Shown: positions 1-9,068 of the stretch, piece by piece | Layout of the letters: every line of letters starts with the position of its first letter | Numbering within the stretch: the first letter of the stretch is position 1 | NCBI GenBank assembly: GCA_030562215.1 | Contig: JAUPFL010000001.1 | Location: 2,468,501 to 2,532,500 of the forward strand | Length of the DNA stretch: 64,000 nt | Origin: Peribacillus frigoritolerans | GTDB lineage: Bacteria > Bacillota > Bacilli > Bacillales > DSM-1321 | Direction: 5' to 3' | The notes under the pieces: generated by a model | Told to the model about the DNA's origin: nothing | The model's database searches: none | What the model saw: the letters and a program-made list of their open reading frames with translations, nothing else | Translations under genes and position numbers: made by a program

Positions 1-429
1 GCGCAAATGACTTCTTCTTTTGGTGATTATGCCTCTATCGACATTCTTTTGAGTAATAACAAAACCATTTATATGAATTGGGACTCTTCATATACTCAGT
101 TTTCAAAATGGATGGAGAGTACCGGACAATCGGAACAAGCGCGGTTAATGGCTGATGATATCTCTTATATCCTGGTTGCGAAGACCGACTCGGAAATTTA
201 TCATTCGAATTCTGAAAGTGAACTCGCACAGCAGATTGAACAACAGCCAAATCGCTTGAAAATCAAGACCGTTTCCGAAATCGAGACAGCCATTGATAAT
301 GCACAGATCGATTGGGGCGGAGAGTATTCAGCTGCCTTTTATTATAAAGAAAGCAGAGATGTGGACATCAAGAGTTTTTCTGGCGAACATGTTCCCGGTT
401 TCATTTTGGATCATTTTAATGAAAAATAA
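1..429 (+). CDS. Unknown protein, 5'-truncated by window edge
   Basis: The reading frame is open from the first base of the window to a stop at 427-429. The ATG at position 7 is therefore not necessarily the true start, and the gene probably begins outside the window. The visible 142 residues are soluble and acidic, without a signal peptide or membrane segment. I do not recognise the family. A strong hairpin with a short T-run follows 31 bases after the stop, which supports this as the end of a real transcription unit. Confidence 0.6.
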   Translation, partial: AQMTSSFGDYASIDILLSNNKTIYMNWDSSYTQFSKWMESTGQSEQARLMADDISYILVAKTDSEIYHSNSESELAQQIEQQPNRLKIKTVSEIETAIDNAQIDWGGEYSAAFYYKESRDVDIKSFSGEHVPGFILDHFNEK

Positions 430-460
430 CGTGAATATTTCGTATGTACACATAACGGAA

Positions 461-494
461 AGGATGCCGCCCAATATGGGAGGCATCCTTTTGC
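461..494 (+). terminator. Intrinsic terminator
   Basis: An 8-bp stem (AGGATGCC at 461-468 with GGCATCCT at 482-489) is followed by TTTT. It lies between two convergent genes, so it can serve the upstream partial gene and possibly the csp gene on the other strand. Confidence 0.75.
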
Positions 495-527
495 ATGGCC
501 TATCAATTATGTTTGTGTATCTATGCT

Positions 528-731
528 TTAGAGTTTTACGACGTTTTTAGCTTGAGGTCCGCGGTTTCCTTCTTCAATCTCAAATTCAACCTCTTGACCT
601 TCATCAAGGCTCTTGAAACCTTCTCCTTGAATGGCGGAAAAATGTACGAAAACATCATCTTCGTTTGGTACTTCGATAAAACCAAATCCTTTGTCACTAT
701 TGAACCATTTCACTTTACCTGTTACTGTCAT
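528..731 (-). CDS. Cold-shock protein (CspB/CspD family)
   Basis: A 67-residue single cold-shock domain, the normal length for the family. Such proteins bind single-stranded RNA/DNA and act as RNA chaperones. RNP1 (KGFGFIEV, residues 14-21) and RNP2 (VFVHF, residues 27-31) are intact, as is the C-terminal GPQAKNV segment typical of Bacillus Csp proteins. The start is fixed by an AGGAGGA ribosome site 6 bases upstream on the minus strand. Which B. subtilis paralogue it matches (cspB, cspC or cspD) cannot be settled by eye. The ending NVVKL is most like CspD. Confidence 0.93.
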   Translation of the reverse strand: MTVTGKVKWFNSDKGFGFIEVPNEDDVFVHFSAIQGEGFKSLDEGQEVEFEIEEGNRGPQAKNVVKL

Positions 732-951
732 TCGATGAATCCTCCTAAAAAGTTAAAAAATATTAATGGTGATGATTTTACCTAGATGGAAAAATCAATT
801 TCACACATTATCCAGCACCCTCATTCAAGTTAAAATTATCATACGATGATGCTTGATAATATGTGAAAGCCTACAGGAAAAATCAACCCACTAACCTCGG
901 AGCAATTTCCAGTTTTTCAGTATATACCCACCTTTATAAAGGATAAAACAA
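732..951. other. Intergenic region upstream of csp
   Basis: This AT-rich stretch should hold the csp promoter and long 5' leader (cold-shock mRNAs usually have one), read on the minus strand. I could not pick a convincing -35/-10 pair, and I see no gene. Confidence 0.4.
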
Positions 952-1152
952 ATGGAAGTAATTTATACATTCCCATTTGGGGAAAATAATATTAGACAGG
1001 TTTTATACGGGGAAATATAACGGTATTGTCGCGCAGGATTTTCCTGGATTGAAAATTGACGCGGATGCCATGTCCAATACGAAATGCCTTTATGGTTGAA
1101 ATCAGGGAAACAATTTGGCATTGAAGTTTTTCACGAAAATAATCGGGTATAG
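952..1152 (+). CDS. Small unknown gene, frameshifted
   Basis: An AAAGGA site is followed 8 bases later by ATG and 22 codons, then a stop. Removing one G from the run at 1009-1012 continues the frame through KYNGIVAQDFPGLKIDAD. A second single-base shift near 1080 continues through PLWLKSGKQFGIEVF to TAG at 1150-1152. The restored product is about 66 residues and soluble. The ribosome site, the coherent amino-acid composition across frames and the gene that follows 26 bases downstream argue for a real gene damaged by the same indel errors as its neighbours. The family is not recognised. Confidence 0.35.
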
Positions 1153-1178
1153 GATTAGAAAGAAAGGACTGATGAAAA

Positions 1179-1292
1179 ATGAAGAAATTATTAAAAAGGG
1201 CTCTCATTTTTGCTGCTCCAATCATATTCAAGGAAGTAAAAAAACGCTGGAAGAACAAGCGGAATCAAAAATCGATTAAAACTGCAAGGTAA
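1179..1292 (+). CDS. Small basic protein, 37 aa
   Basis: ATG at 1179 is preceded by AAAGGA (1163-1168). The 37-residue product starts with a short hydrophobic stretch (LIFAAPIIF) and ends in a strongly basic tail rich in Lys, Arg and Asn. It could be a small membrane-associated or spore protein. A hairpin with a T-run follows at 1342-1366, so the region looks transcribed. It may form a two-gene unit with the damaged gene at 952-1152. No family assigned. Confidence 0.45.
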   Translation: MKKLLKRALIFAAPIIFKEVKKRWKNKRNQKSIKTAR

Positions 1293-1341
1293 ATAAATAA
1301 ACCATGAATAAATGAACGGTAATCATATGGATTAAGATAGG

Positions 1342-1366
1342 GGCGCTGATTAAGCGTCTTTTGTTT
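1342..1366 (+). terminator. Intrinsic terminator
   Basis: A short GC-rich stem (GGCGCT at 1342-1347 with AGCGTC at 1353-1358, one G-U pair) is followed by a T-rich run. It ends the small-gene unit. The remaining bases up to prfC at 1627 show no gene. Confidence 0.55.
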
Positions 1367-1626
1367 TGCCATCTGAACAAATCCCCTAATGGGTGATTCA
1401 TTCACCTCTACATCTTTCCTTCATATCGTGTTAAAATAGAAAGGTTGATTGAAATGAATGCTGAGTAGCCAATGCTTAAGCCTTATGATATATTTCTTCT
1501 TACATATATTGTGTATGATCAGGATTTTTGCATACAAAGAAAGGTTGCCATTCCAATGTAAAAAATACAGTAAAAACCTCCTATAAATTTTTTTATTGAA
1601 GACTCCAATAATGAAAGGAACATATT

Positions 1627-3201
1627 ATGACTAATTTAAAAGACGAGGTTCAATCCCGACGGACCTTCGCAATCATCTCTCACCCGGATGCCGGGAAAAC
1701 GACTTTGACAGAAAAATTATTGCTGTTTGGCGGCGCGATCCGCGATGCCGGAACAGTTAAAGCTAGAAAAACAGGGAAGTATGCAACAAGTGACTGGATG
1801 GAAATTGAAAAGCAACGGGGAATTTCCGTTACATCTTCAGTCATGCAATTCGATTATGAAGATTTCCGTGTCAATATTCTAGATACACCAGGCCACCAAG
1901 ATTTCAGTGAAGACACATATCGTACACTGATGGCAGTTGATAGTGCCGTGATGATCATCGACTCGGCAAAAGGTATCGAGGATCAAACGGTTAAATTATT
2001 CAAAGTATGCCGGATGAGGGGTATACCGATTTTCACTTTTATCAATAAAATGGACCGACAAGGTAAAACGCCGCTAGAATTGCTTGCCGAACTTGAAGAG
2101 GTATTAGGTATAGAAACATATCCAATGAACTGGCCGATTGGGATGGGAAAAGACTTCGTGGGCATTTACGACAGGTTCAATAATCGGATTGAACAGTTCA
2201 AAACTGAAGGGGAAGAGCGTTTCCTTCCGTTGAATGAAGATGGTGAACTCGAAGTCGATCATAAACTTAAGGATTCCCAGTTATATGAACAAACTTTGGA
2301 AGAAATCATGCTGTTGACGGAAGCGGGTAACCAATTCTCTGAAGAAAACATTGCGAATGGAAAACTTAGTCCTGTATTTTTCGGAAGTGCGTTAACGACA
2401 TTCGGTGTTCAGACGTTTTTGGATGCTTATCTGAAATTTGCACCAGCTCCACAAGCAAGGATGACAACGTCAGGTGAAATGGATCCTGTCAGTAATGATT
2501 TTTCCGGTTTCATTTTCAAGATCCAGGCGAATATGAACCCAAAACACCGTGACCGAATCGCTTTCCTTCGCATTTGCTCTGGGAAATTCGAGCGTGGAAT
2601 GAGCGTCAACTTGAGCAGGACAGGGAAACCGATCAACCTTTCTTCCTCTACTCAATTCATGGCTGATGATCGAAACACCGTAAATGAAGCGGTAAGCGGA
2701 GATATCATCGGTTTATATGATACCGGTAATTACCAAATTGGCGATACGATTACCACAAGTAAAGACATGTTTCAGTTTGAAAGGCTGCCTCAGTTTACAC
2801 CGGAACTATTCATGAGGGTAACAGCTAAAAACGTCATGAAACAGAAACATTTCCATAAAGGAATTAACCAACTTGTACAAGAAGGGGCAATTCAGCTCTT
2901 CAAAACGGTTCGGATGGAAGAATATCTGCTTGGTGCGGTTGGGCAACTTCAATTCGAAGTATTCGAACACCGAATGAGGAACGAGTACAATGTTGAAGTC
3001 GTGATGGAGCGCATGGGCAGCAAGATTACACGCTGGGCTGAAGATGAAAAGCTTGATGAAAATCTTCATAGCTCAAGAAGCATCCTTGTTAAAGACCGGT
3101 TTGATAAATATGCATTCTTATTTGAAAATGAGTTTGCACTTCGTTGGTTCCAAGATAAAAATCCTGACGTGGAATTATATAATCCAATGGATTTGAAATA
3201 A
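1627..3201 (+). CDS. prfC: Peptide chain release factor 3 (RF3)
   Basis: A 524-residue GTPase of the EF-G/RF3 class, which recycles RF1/RF2 from the ribosome after peptide release. The G1 loop is SHPDAGKTT (residues 18-26), where RF3 has Asp, unlike EF-G. G2 contains RGISVT (64-69), G3 is DTPGH (86-90) and G4 is NKMD (140-143). The rest covers domain II and the RF3 C-terminal domain, and length is typical. AAAGGAA lies 6 bases before the ATG. The gene has no frameshift, unlike many around it. It stands alone, with a terminator hairpin directly after the stop. Confidence 0.96.
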   Translation: MTNLKDEVQSRRTFAIISHPDAGKTTLTEKLLLFGGAIRDAGTVKARKTGKYATSDWMEIEKQRGISVTSSVMQFDYEDFRVNILDTPGHQDFSEDTYRTLMAVDSAVMIIDSAKGIEDQTVKLFKVCRMRGIPIFTFINKMDRQGKTPLELLAELEEVLGIETYPMNWPIGMGKDFVGIYDRFNNRIEQFKTEGEERFLPLNEDGELEVDHKLKDSQLYEQTLEEIMLLTEAGNQFSEENIANGKLSPVFFGSALTTFGVQTFLDAYLKFAPAPQARMTTSGEMDPVSNDFSGFIFKIQANMNPKHRDRIAFLRICSGKFERGMSVNLSRTGKPINLSSSTQFMADDRNTVNEAVSGDIIGLYDTGNYQIGDTITTSKDMFQFERLPQFTPELFMRVTAKNVMKQKHFHKGINQLVQEGAIQLFKTVRMEEYLLGAVGQLQFEVFEHRMRNEYNVEVVMERMGSKITRWAEDEKLDENLHSSRSILVKDRFDKYAFLFENEFALRWFQDKNPDVELYNPMDLK

Positions 3202-3205
3202 TGAA

Positions 3206-3229
3206 GAAGCCCGTGTTTATACGGGCTTC
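3206..3229 (+). terminator. prfC terminator stem, left copy
   Basis: A perfect 9-bp stem (GAAGCCCGT / ACGGGCTTC, 6-base loop) lies immediately after the prfC stop but has no T-run. A related stem with a T-run reappears at 3467-3500, on the far side of repeat A. This looks like a terminator split by the repeat. Confidence 0.6.
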
Positions 3230-3466
3230 AGACTGTAGACAAACTCGATGAAAATCAAGTTTGTCTATAGTTTTTTTAGGGTGTGGTGAAAACTCGAACG
3301 TTGATTTCCACTACAGGCACTGCTTTCCGCGGGCGGTCCGTGAGCCTCCTCGACGCTTTTGCGTCTGTGGGGTCTCCCTTGGACGCGTTTTTCCCGCAGG
3401 AGTCTCGCACCTTCCGTTCCAACCAACTTTGTCTTATTTAGATAGGACCCTCTGTCTGCAAACTCG
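3230..3466 (-). repeat. Dispersed repeat, type 1, copy A
   Basis: The core at about 3299-3430 is the reverse complement of copy B (9918-10045) and like copy D (44526-44651). Shared words include CTTTCCGCGGGCGG, GAGCCTCCTCG, GGGGTCTC and CCCGCAGGAGTCTC. It carries its own hairpin arm at 3233-3270. Terminator-like hairpins flank it at 3206-3229 and 3467-3500. No transposase or convincing ORF is inside, so it is a non-autonomous element. Confidence 0.8.
3233..3277 (+). terminator. Intrinsic terminator inside repeat A
   Basis: A 13-bp stem (CTGTAGACAAACT at 3233-3245 with AGTTTGTCTATAG at 3258-3270) is followed by seven T. It is the likely functional terminator for prfC and is carried by the repeat itself. 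The same arm occurs inverted at about 10073-10109. Confidence 0.7.
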
Positions 3467-3500
3467 AACCCCGTGTGTTTTGAATACACGGGGTTTTTTC
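3467..3500 (+). terminator. Terminator hairpin, right copy
   Basis: AACCCCGTGT (3467-3476) pairs with ACACGGGGTT (3486-3495), followed by TTTTTT. The stem resembles the prfC stem at 3206-3229, consistent with duplication around the inserted repeat. Confidence 0.65.
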
Positions 3501-3856
3501 AGTATCTGGAGATATTTTAACGTTACTATTACTTATCGCTTACTTTAAGGTTGATCTTACATACAGGGAATGGGAGTGCCGATTGCTTCCTAATAGTCTC
3601 TAGCGGACTTTTCTCGTAGGAATGTAGGGTGATTTCTTCATAAAGAAGAAGGTCTGTATATAAAACAGGCTATATTGTCCTGGTCGATCATTATGAGAAA
3701 AAAATGTTTCAATATTTAGTCAAGATCAATGGGACAACCAAGGCTTTGCAATTAGCCCAAACTAATTATCGAATCACAATAAAGTCATTATGATGGAATG
3801 AATTGAACATGAAGAGAAATATCATTGGTAAAATCCAAGTCTACTAAAATATTCAT
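3501..3856. other. Intergenic, no gene seen
   Basis: AT-rich, with stops in all frames. A short open stretch near 3704-3790 has no ribosome site and no recognisable product. Confidence 0.4.
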
Positions 3857-3885
3857 TTGACAATCTCCTGAAACTCCTTTATATT
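3857..3885 (+). promoter_or_regulatory. SigA-type promoter for nhaC
   Basis: A perfect TTGACA (3857-3862), a 17-base spacer and TATATT (3880-3885). It points at the antiporter gene about 100 bases downstream. Confidence 0.75.
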
Positions 3886-3990
3886 TAGCTAGTACTTTAG
3901 TGCTTAAAAGCGTTTCAGTAATTGTGAGGAGTGAAAAGGTCCGAGCCTTACCTCAGAGAATATACAACATTGAAAGCGGGGAAATACATC

Positions 3991-5368
3991 ATGCGTCTTG
4001 AAGATGCAAAGCTAAAACTCTCCTTACCTGAAGCAATTGGGGTTTTGGCCATTCTATTCTTAATCATTGCAACTGGTATCATACATTATGGACTTGCCCC
4101 CATATTCCAATTATAGCGGCAATCCTTTTCTTATTTGTTTATGGGAAGATTAAGAAGCTGCCATTTTCAATTATGGAGGCGGCTATAGTCAAAGGTGCAG
4201 TTTCTGGTATGGGAGCCATTTATATATTCTTTTTCATTGGAATGCTGATTTCCATCTGGATGGCAAGCGGGACGATTCCTACCATCATGTACTATGGGTT
4301 TGAATGGATTTCTGGTGAATATTTCTATGCGATCACATTTCTGGTGTGTTCGTTAATTGGGCTCTGTATCGGGAGTTCCCTTACTACATCAGCCACAATA
4401 GGTGTTGCCTTAATAGGTATGGCGGCGGCGATGGATTTATCGTTGGCGATCACAGCCGGCGCAATCATTTCCGGTGCATTTCTTGGGGATAAAATGTCTC
4501 CATTATCCGACTCGACCAACCTTGCATCGGGAACGGTTGGAGCATCATTATTTGAACATATTAATAATATGCTTTGGACTACGATTCCAGGTTTTTTTAT
4601 ATCACTTATCATCTTTTACTTCCTTTCACCAAATGTCAAAGTTACTCGTGTTGAGGAAATCGAAGCCATGACAAAAGCCTTGGAAATGGAAACGAACATT
4701 AGCATATGGAGTTTGATTCCGTTTGTCATCGTTCTAGTCATGGCTTTGAAAAAGGTGTCTGCGATTCCGACATTGTCAGCAGGAATCATTTCGGCGGCTG
4801 TTATTGCTTTCATACAAACGCCAAGTTTGACCGTTGCAAAACTAGCGGATATCTTATACGGGGTTTTGTACTGAAAAGTGGAATGGAACAACTCGACTCA
4901 ATCTTATCGCGGGGCGGGATTGAAAGTATGATGTTCTCCGTTTCGATGGTGTTGTTGGCATTGGCGATGGGTGGACTATTGTTCGAATTGGGAGTCATAC
5001 CTTCTATTTTAAATGCTGTCCAAGATTCATTGACGAGTGTAGCGAAAGTGATTTCCGCTACCGTATTTGCAGGAATCAGTGTGAATTTCCTGGTGGGTGA
5101 ACAGTATTTGTCAGTGATACTGCCTGGGAAAGCCTTTCAGCAGAAATATGAGGATTTAGGCTTGCAGCCAAAAACGCTTGCAAGGGTACTTGAAGATGCG
5201 GGAACAGTTGTGAATCCTCTGGTTCCTTGGGGTGTCTGCGGTGTATTCCTGACACAGGTATTGGGTGTTTCAACCCTTGAATATGCCCCATTTGCATTCT
5301 TCTGCCTACTTTGTCCTTTGCTCAGTCTGATTTCTGGCTTTACGAAAATCGGTATCCATTATAAATGA
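3991..5368 (+). CDS. nhaC: Na+/H+ antiporter NhaC family, two frameshifts
   Basis: A polytopic membrane antiporter of the NhaC family, about 459 residues after repair, which is family length. The sequence breaks at a C-run near 4097 (five C where six keep the frame) and at a G-run near 4861 (four G where five are needed). With both restored it reads continuously through typical segments such as SSLTTSATIGVALIG, GAFLGDKMSPLSDSTNLA and AGTVVNPLVPWG. ATG 3991 is chosen because GGGGAAAT precedes it at good spacing. A GTG at 3931 would extend the protein by 20 polar residues and lies too close to its ribosome site. The gene is monocistronic, with a promoter at 3857 and a terminator at 5370. It probably exports Na+ in exchange for H+. 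Confidence 0.85.
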
Positions 5369-5369
5369 A

Positions 5370-5404
5370 AAAAACAGGCGGTCGGCTTCGACTGCCTGTT
5401 TTTT
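5370..5404 (+). terminator. Intrinsic terminator of nhaC
   Basis: A long stem (AAAAACAGGC..GTCG with CGAC..GCCTGTTTTT, loop GCTT) directly after the nhaC stop, ending in six T. Confidence 0.85.
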
Positions 5405-5430
5405 ACTTCCATAACTTTGAGAGAAGGAAA

Positions 5431-5460
5431 ACCCCTGACATGAACAGAAATGTCAGGGGG
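5431..5460 (-). terminator. Intrinsic terminator of the SEDS gene
   Basis: A perfect ACCCCTGACAT (5431-5441) / ATGTCAGGGG (5450-5459) stem. On the minus strand it is followed by a TTTTCC run, just downstream of the convergent gene's stop. Confidence 0.75.
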
Positions 5461-5478
5461 TAAAGGTTTTGATGTTTA

Positions 5479-6669
5479 TTATGAAGACGCAATCTCATCT
5501 TTTGGGATGGACACGACCTTTTCTTTCTGTTCAAGTAAATTCATTCGCATGACGACATTTTGGAATATGCCCATTGAAAGCATGAGCAGCAGTAAGGAGG
5601 ATCCTCCATAACTGATGAACGGAAGGGTAATCCCAGTAATAGGGATAAGTCCAGTCACTCCGCCAACGTTGATGCCGACTTGAATGCCGATCATGGATGA
5701 GATGCCGATCAATAAAAGACTTCCAAATGGATCTTTGCATTTTGCTGAAAGTACAAATCCCCTTAGGACGATAAAACCTAGTGTCAATAGTACGAACCCC
5801 ACTCCGAATATCCCGAGCTCTTCTGCAATGACGGCCATGATGAAATCAGTATGTGATTCAGGCAAGTACCCGTATTTTTGTACACTGTCACCAAGTCCCA
5901 CTCCAGTAAGGCCGCCGGATCCTATGGCGAATAAGGAATTCACGAGTTGATACCCGCTTTCTCCTGCCTTTCCGAAAGGGTCTGCAAACCCGGTAAAACG
6001 AGACACTTTATTTTCAGAGAGAACGGCTGAGAAATTTCCTGTCACGAGTACCCCCAATGCAAATATGGCAACGAATATCGCAGTGATCAAAGAGAGTTTG
6101 AATATACTCTTAAAAGACATACCGGATGAAATGATCATGGTGCTTGAAATCAGGAAAATGACCGCTGCCGTTCCATAGTCAGGTTGTATTCCGATTAAAA
6201 AGCAGATGAATACCAGAAAGAAAATCGGCGGGATGACGGCTTTATCAATACTATTGATTCGATCCTGCCTTTTTCCGTAAATGGCTGCCAGATAAATGAT
6301 TATGGCTAACTTGGAAAATTCCGCAGGTTGTATTGATGCTGTCCCTAACTTGAACCAGCTTGTGGCATTTCCTGCTGTATGGCCGAAGATAAAGAGCAGC
6401 AAAAGGATACCGGCCATTCCAAACATCATAGACATCAAGAACATTTTGTTTTTGTACATCTTATAAGGAAGAATCATCGTGACGATCATTGCCACGAATG
6501 AAATGAGAAAGGCCGTTTTTTGTTTCTCAAAGAAGTAATCCATCGGCCAGCCGTATCGAGCGACAGCAGTGATCATGCTCGAACTGTAAATCATGACTAA
6601 ACCAAACAAACAGAGTAATACGACAGCGATGAAAATAGGGAAGTCGTATGCTTTAATTATTCTTTTCAC
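5479..6669 (-). CDS. FtsW/RodA/SpoVE family SEDS peptidoglycan polymerase
   Basis: A polytopic protein of about 396 residues, of the SEDS family. These proteins polymerise lipid II into glycan strands together with a class B PBP during division, elongation or sporulation. Family signatures are present: TSWFKLG..SIQPAEFSKLA, the catalytic-Asp region GIQPDYGTA, PESHTDFI..IAEELG and the C-terminal ITGITLPFISYGGSS. The frame is intact. The start is the GTG at 6669 with GAGGTGA 8 bases upstream. A GTG four codons earlier overlaps that ribosome site. It is monocistronic. Without a tree I cannot choose between FtsW, RodA and SpoVE roles. The lack of pbp or mur neighbours gives no help. Confidence 0.88.
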   Translation of the reverse strand: MKRIIKAYDFPIFIAVVLLCLFGLVMIYSSSMITAVARYGWPMDYFFEKQKTAFLISFVAMIVTMILPYKMYKNKMFLMSMMFGMAGILLLLFIFGHTAGNATSWFKLGTASIQPAEFSKLAIIIYLAAIYGKRQDRINSIDKAVIPPIFFLVFICFLIGIQPDYGTAAVIFLISSTMIISSGMSFKSIFKLSLITAIFVAIFALGVLVTGNFSAVLSENKVSRFTGFADPFGKAGESGYQLVNSLFAIGSGGLTGVGLGDSVQKYGYLPESHTDFIMAVIAEELGIFGVGFVLLTLGFIVLRGFVLSAKCKDPFGSLLLIGISSMIGIQVGINVGGVTGLIPITGITLPFISYGGSSLLLLMLSMGIFQNVVMRMNLLEQKEKVVSIPKDEIASS

Positions 6670-7251
6670 TTGTGCGCTCACCTCGAATATGTATGCGCGA
6701 AAAAATCGCCTTCTTATATAGTAACGGAAAATCGATTATATAGATAATAATTTTTATCCTATAATATGAATTTATCCGCCATTACCTCATATTAAACACT
6801 CAAACCGATAAACTGGTCTGCCAGATTTATAGCCGAATTCGGATTCCTATACATTACCTTCGATAGCAAACGTGAATACTCCTTTTTATAGCAGAATTTT
6901 TTACTATATATTCCATTGCGGTGCCATTATGTCTGGAAGAAGACCATTAAAGGTTATTTGTGACAAAACTTGAAGTGAAGCAGTGGATACTGTAAGCGTA
7001 TTTGTTAGAGAAACTCACCTTAAGAGGTATACTTATTTTAGCACCGATTATATGGCACGGAATCGGGCAGGAATAGAGAACAGGTTGTGATCTTGTTTCC
7101 AAGCGATTATATTATACAGGATTGAGTCTCTGCCATTATATAAAGAGGGTTCAAGGATTAGGAAAGGTGTACCTCCTCGGTCGACCTTTATTTAAAGTAT
7201 AAAAATGATATGGAGTACCGATAAAAATAAGTTAAAGCAAGGGGAGTAGTT
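6670..7251. other. Long intergenic region, no gene seen
   Basis: This 580-bp gap lies between divergent genes. It is AT-rich with stops in every frame and has no RNA structure I recognise. It must hold promoters for both neighbours. Confidence 0.4.
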
Positions 7252-8809
7252 ATGGAAGAAATACATGACAAGTTGGAAGTATTTTCTCCGGCAACAGGTG
7301 AAAAGATTGCGGAAATCGTCCCAACGCCATTGAAGTCGATTCCTCATATATATAAGAAATCAAGACATGCGTTCCAATCATGGTCGAATCTTCCCATCGA
7401 GGAACGGTTGCACTATTTAAAACGGCTCCGTTTATTGATGGTTGAAAAAATGGATGAAATAGCGGAAGTCATTTCAAAAGATGCGGGAAAAGTGAAAATA
7501 GAAGCGCTGGTTGCTGACATCATGCCAACGATTGATGCAATCAAGCATATCGAGAAACATACAGTGAAAACTCTTTCCGGACGGAAGGTCACCACTCCAC
7601 TCATGTTAATTGGTAAAAAATCTTCTATCCATTATATGCCCCGTGGAACGATTCTCGTCATTTCACCATGGAATTATCCGCTGCAGCTTTCCATGGTTCC
7701 CATTCTTAATGCTCTGGCAGCGGGAAATACAGTCATCGCCAAACCTTCAGAGGTAACTCCTTTAGTTGGGGTGTGCATCGAAAATCTGTTTCTTGAAGCT
7801 GGTTTCCCAGAAGGAACTATACAGTTTGCCCATGGAGGGAAAGAATTGGGTGCGGCATTAACTGAGCAAAAACCAGATTATATATTTTTTACTGGATCGG
7901 TAAGGACCGGAAAAATGATTGGTGAGGTTGCAGCAAGACACCTGATCCCAACGACTTTGGAGCTCGGCGGTAAGGATCCGATGATCGTTCTGCGTGATGC
8001 TAACCTGGAACGGGCTGTGAACGGGGCTCTTTGGGGGCTTTCACAAATAGTGGTCAGGTGTGCATGAGTGTTGAAAGGGTTTATGTGGAACGTCCTGTTT
8101 ATAAGGAATTCCTAATGCTTCTTAAAGAAAAACGAAGTCCATGAGGCAGGGGGTGCAATCACAGGATGATATCGGTTCAATGACTTTCCCTAATCAAGTT
8201 GATATTGTGGCTGAACATCTGGAGGATGCACTGAATAAGGGGGCCGTACTTGAAACCGGAACACCCCCGAAAGAATGGAAAATGGCGCAGGGCCATTTCA
8301 TTCCGCCGACGATTCTTTCCAATGTCGATCATTCCATGAAAATCATGAAAGAAGAAACGTTCGGGCCCGTGTTGCCTGTTGTGCCTTTCGATACGGAGGA
8401 AGAAGTGATCGCCCTGGCAAATGAAAGTGAATATGGACTCAATTCCAGCGTTTGGACGATGGATAGGGAAAAAGCAAGCAGGATTGCGTCACGGTTAGTA
8501 ACCGGGGCGGTGACGATCAATGATGTGCTGATTACTGTTGCCAATCATCATTTACCATTTGGCGGTGCCAAACAAAGTGGGGTTGGCCGCTATCATGGTG
8601 AGCATGGATTGAAGATTTTCTGCCATGAAAAAGCGATCATGATCGATAAAGGTAAAAACGATACAGAAATACAGTGGTATCCATATGAAGGGAAATACCC
8701 GAGTTTTTTATCGCTGTTTCAGAACTATTTTTCTGCCAAACCGAACTGGATTCGGTTTGGTAAAGAATATTTGAGATTGACAAAAATGTCTAAAAGGAAC
8801 CGAAAATAG
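7252..8809 (+). CDS. Aldehyde dehydrogenase family protein, two frameshifts
   Basis: An NAD(P)-dependent aldehyde dehydrogenase, about 519 residues after repair. The cofactor region ISPWNYPL, the Rossmann turn FTGSVRTGK, the general-base segment LELGGKDP and the catalytic Cys segment NSGQVCMS are all present. The last is visible only when one G is added to the run at 8033-8037. A second break (five A where six are needed, near 8133) follows. The C-terminal part holds EETFGPVLPVV and PFGGAKQSGVGRYHG. GGGGAG precedes the ATG. It is monocistronic. The C-terminal extension recalls fatty-aldehyde or carotenoid-aldehyde type enzymes, but the substrate cannot be read from sequence. Confidence 0.85.
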
Positions 8810-8828
8810 AGCCTTTTATAAAAAAAGA

Positions 8829-8857
8829 TTGTTATTTTCATATCGAGCGCGTATACT
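8829..8857 (+). promoter_or_regulatory. SigA-type promoter of ykoY leader
   Basis: TTGTTA (8829-8834), a 17-base spacer and TATACT (8852-8857). It lies about 30 bases upstream of the riboswitch. Confidence 0.6.
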
Positions 8858-8888
8858 ATTAATATACTTAATAACTGATTTTCCTTTT

Positions 8889-9021
8889 CAAAGGGGAGTA
8901 GCGTTAGGGTTCGCCCTAAAACAAAGTCGTCATTACGTGAATGTTAAACATTCATCGGCTTTGTTGACATGATTTCATGTTCAGCAAGACCTTTGCCTAT
9001 ACGGCAGAGGTCTTTTTATTT
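8889..9021 (+). ncRNA. yybP-ykoY (Mn2+) riboswitch with terminator
   Basis: The conserved start AAAGGGGAGTAGC lies at 8890-8902, then a hairpin (TTAGGG..CCCTAA) and the ACAAAGTCGTCA..ATCGGCTTTGTTGACATG junction. It ends in CAGCAAGACCTTTGCC, which pairs with GGCAGAGGTC and runs into TTTTTATTTT as a classic expression-platform terminator (8986-9019). The known family senses Mn2+ and turns on TerC/MntP-type exporters. Here it sits directly before a TerC-family gene, as in B. subtilis ykoY. Confidence 0.93.
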
Positions 9022-9068
9022 TGCCAATGCCAATAGGAAGGAAATACTAACTATTGGAGGTTGAATGG

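Noticed and set aside
3261-3548. Open frame of 95 codons across repeat A
   Set aside because: It covers the dispersed repeat and terminator stems, has no ribosome site, and the same sequence occurs in other frames in copies B and D.
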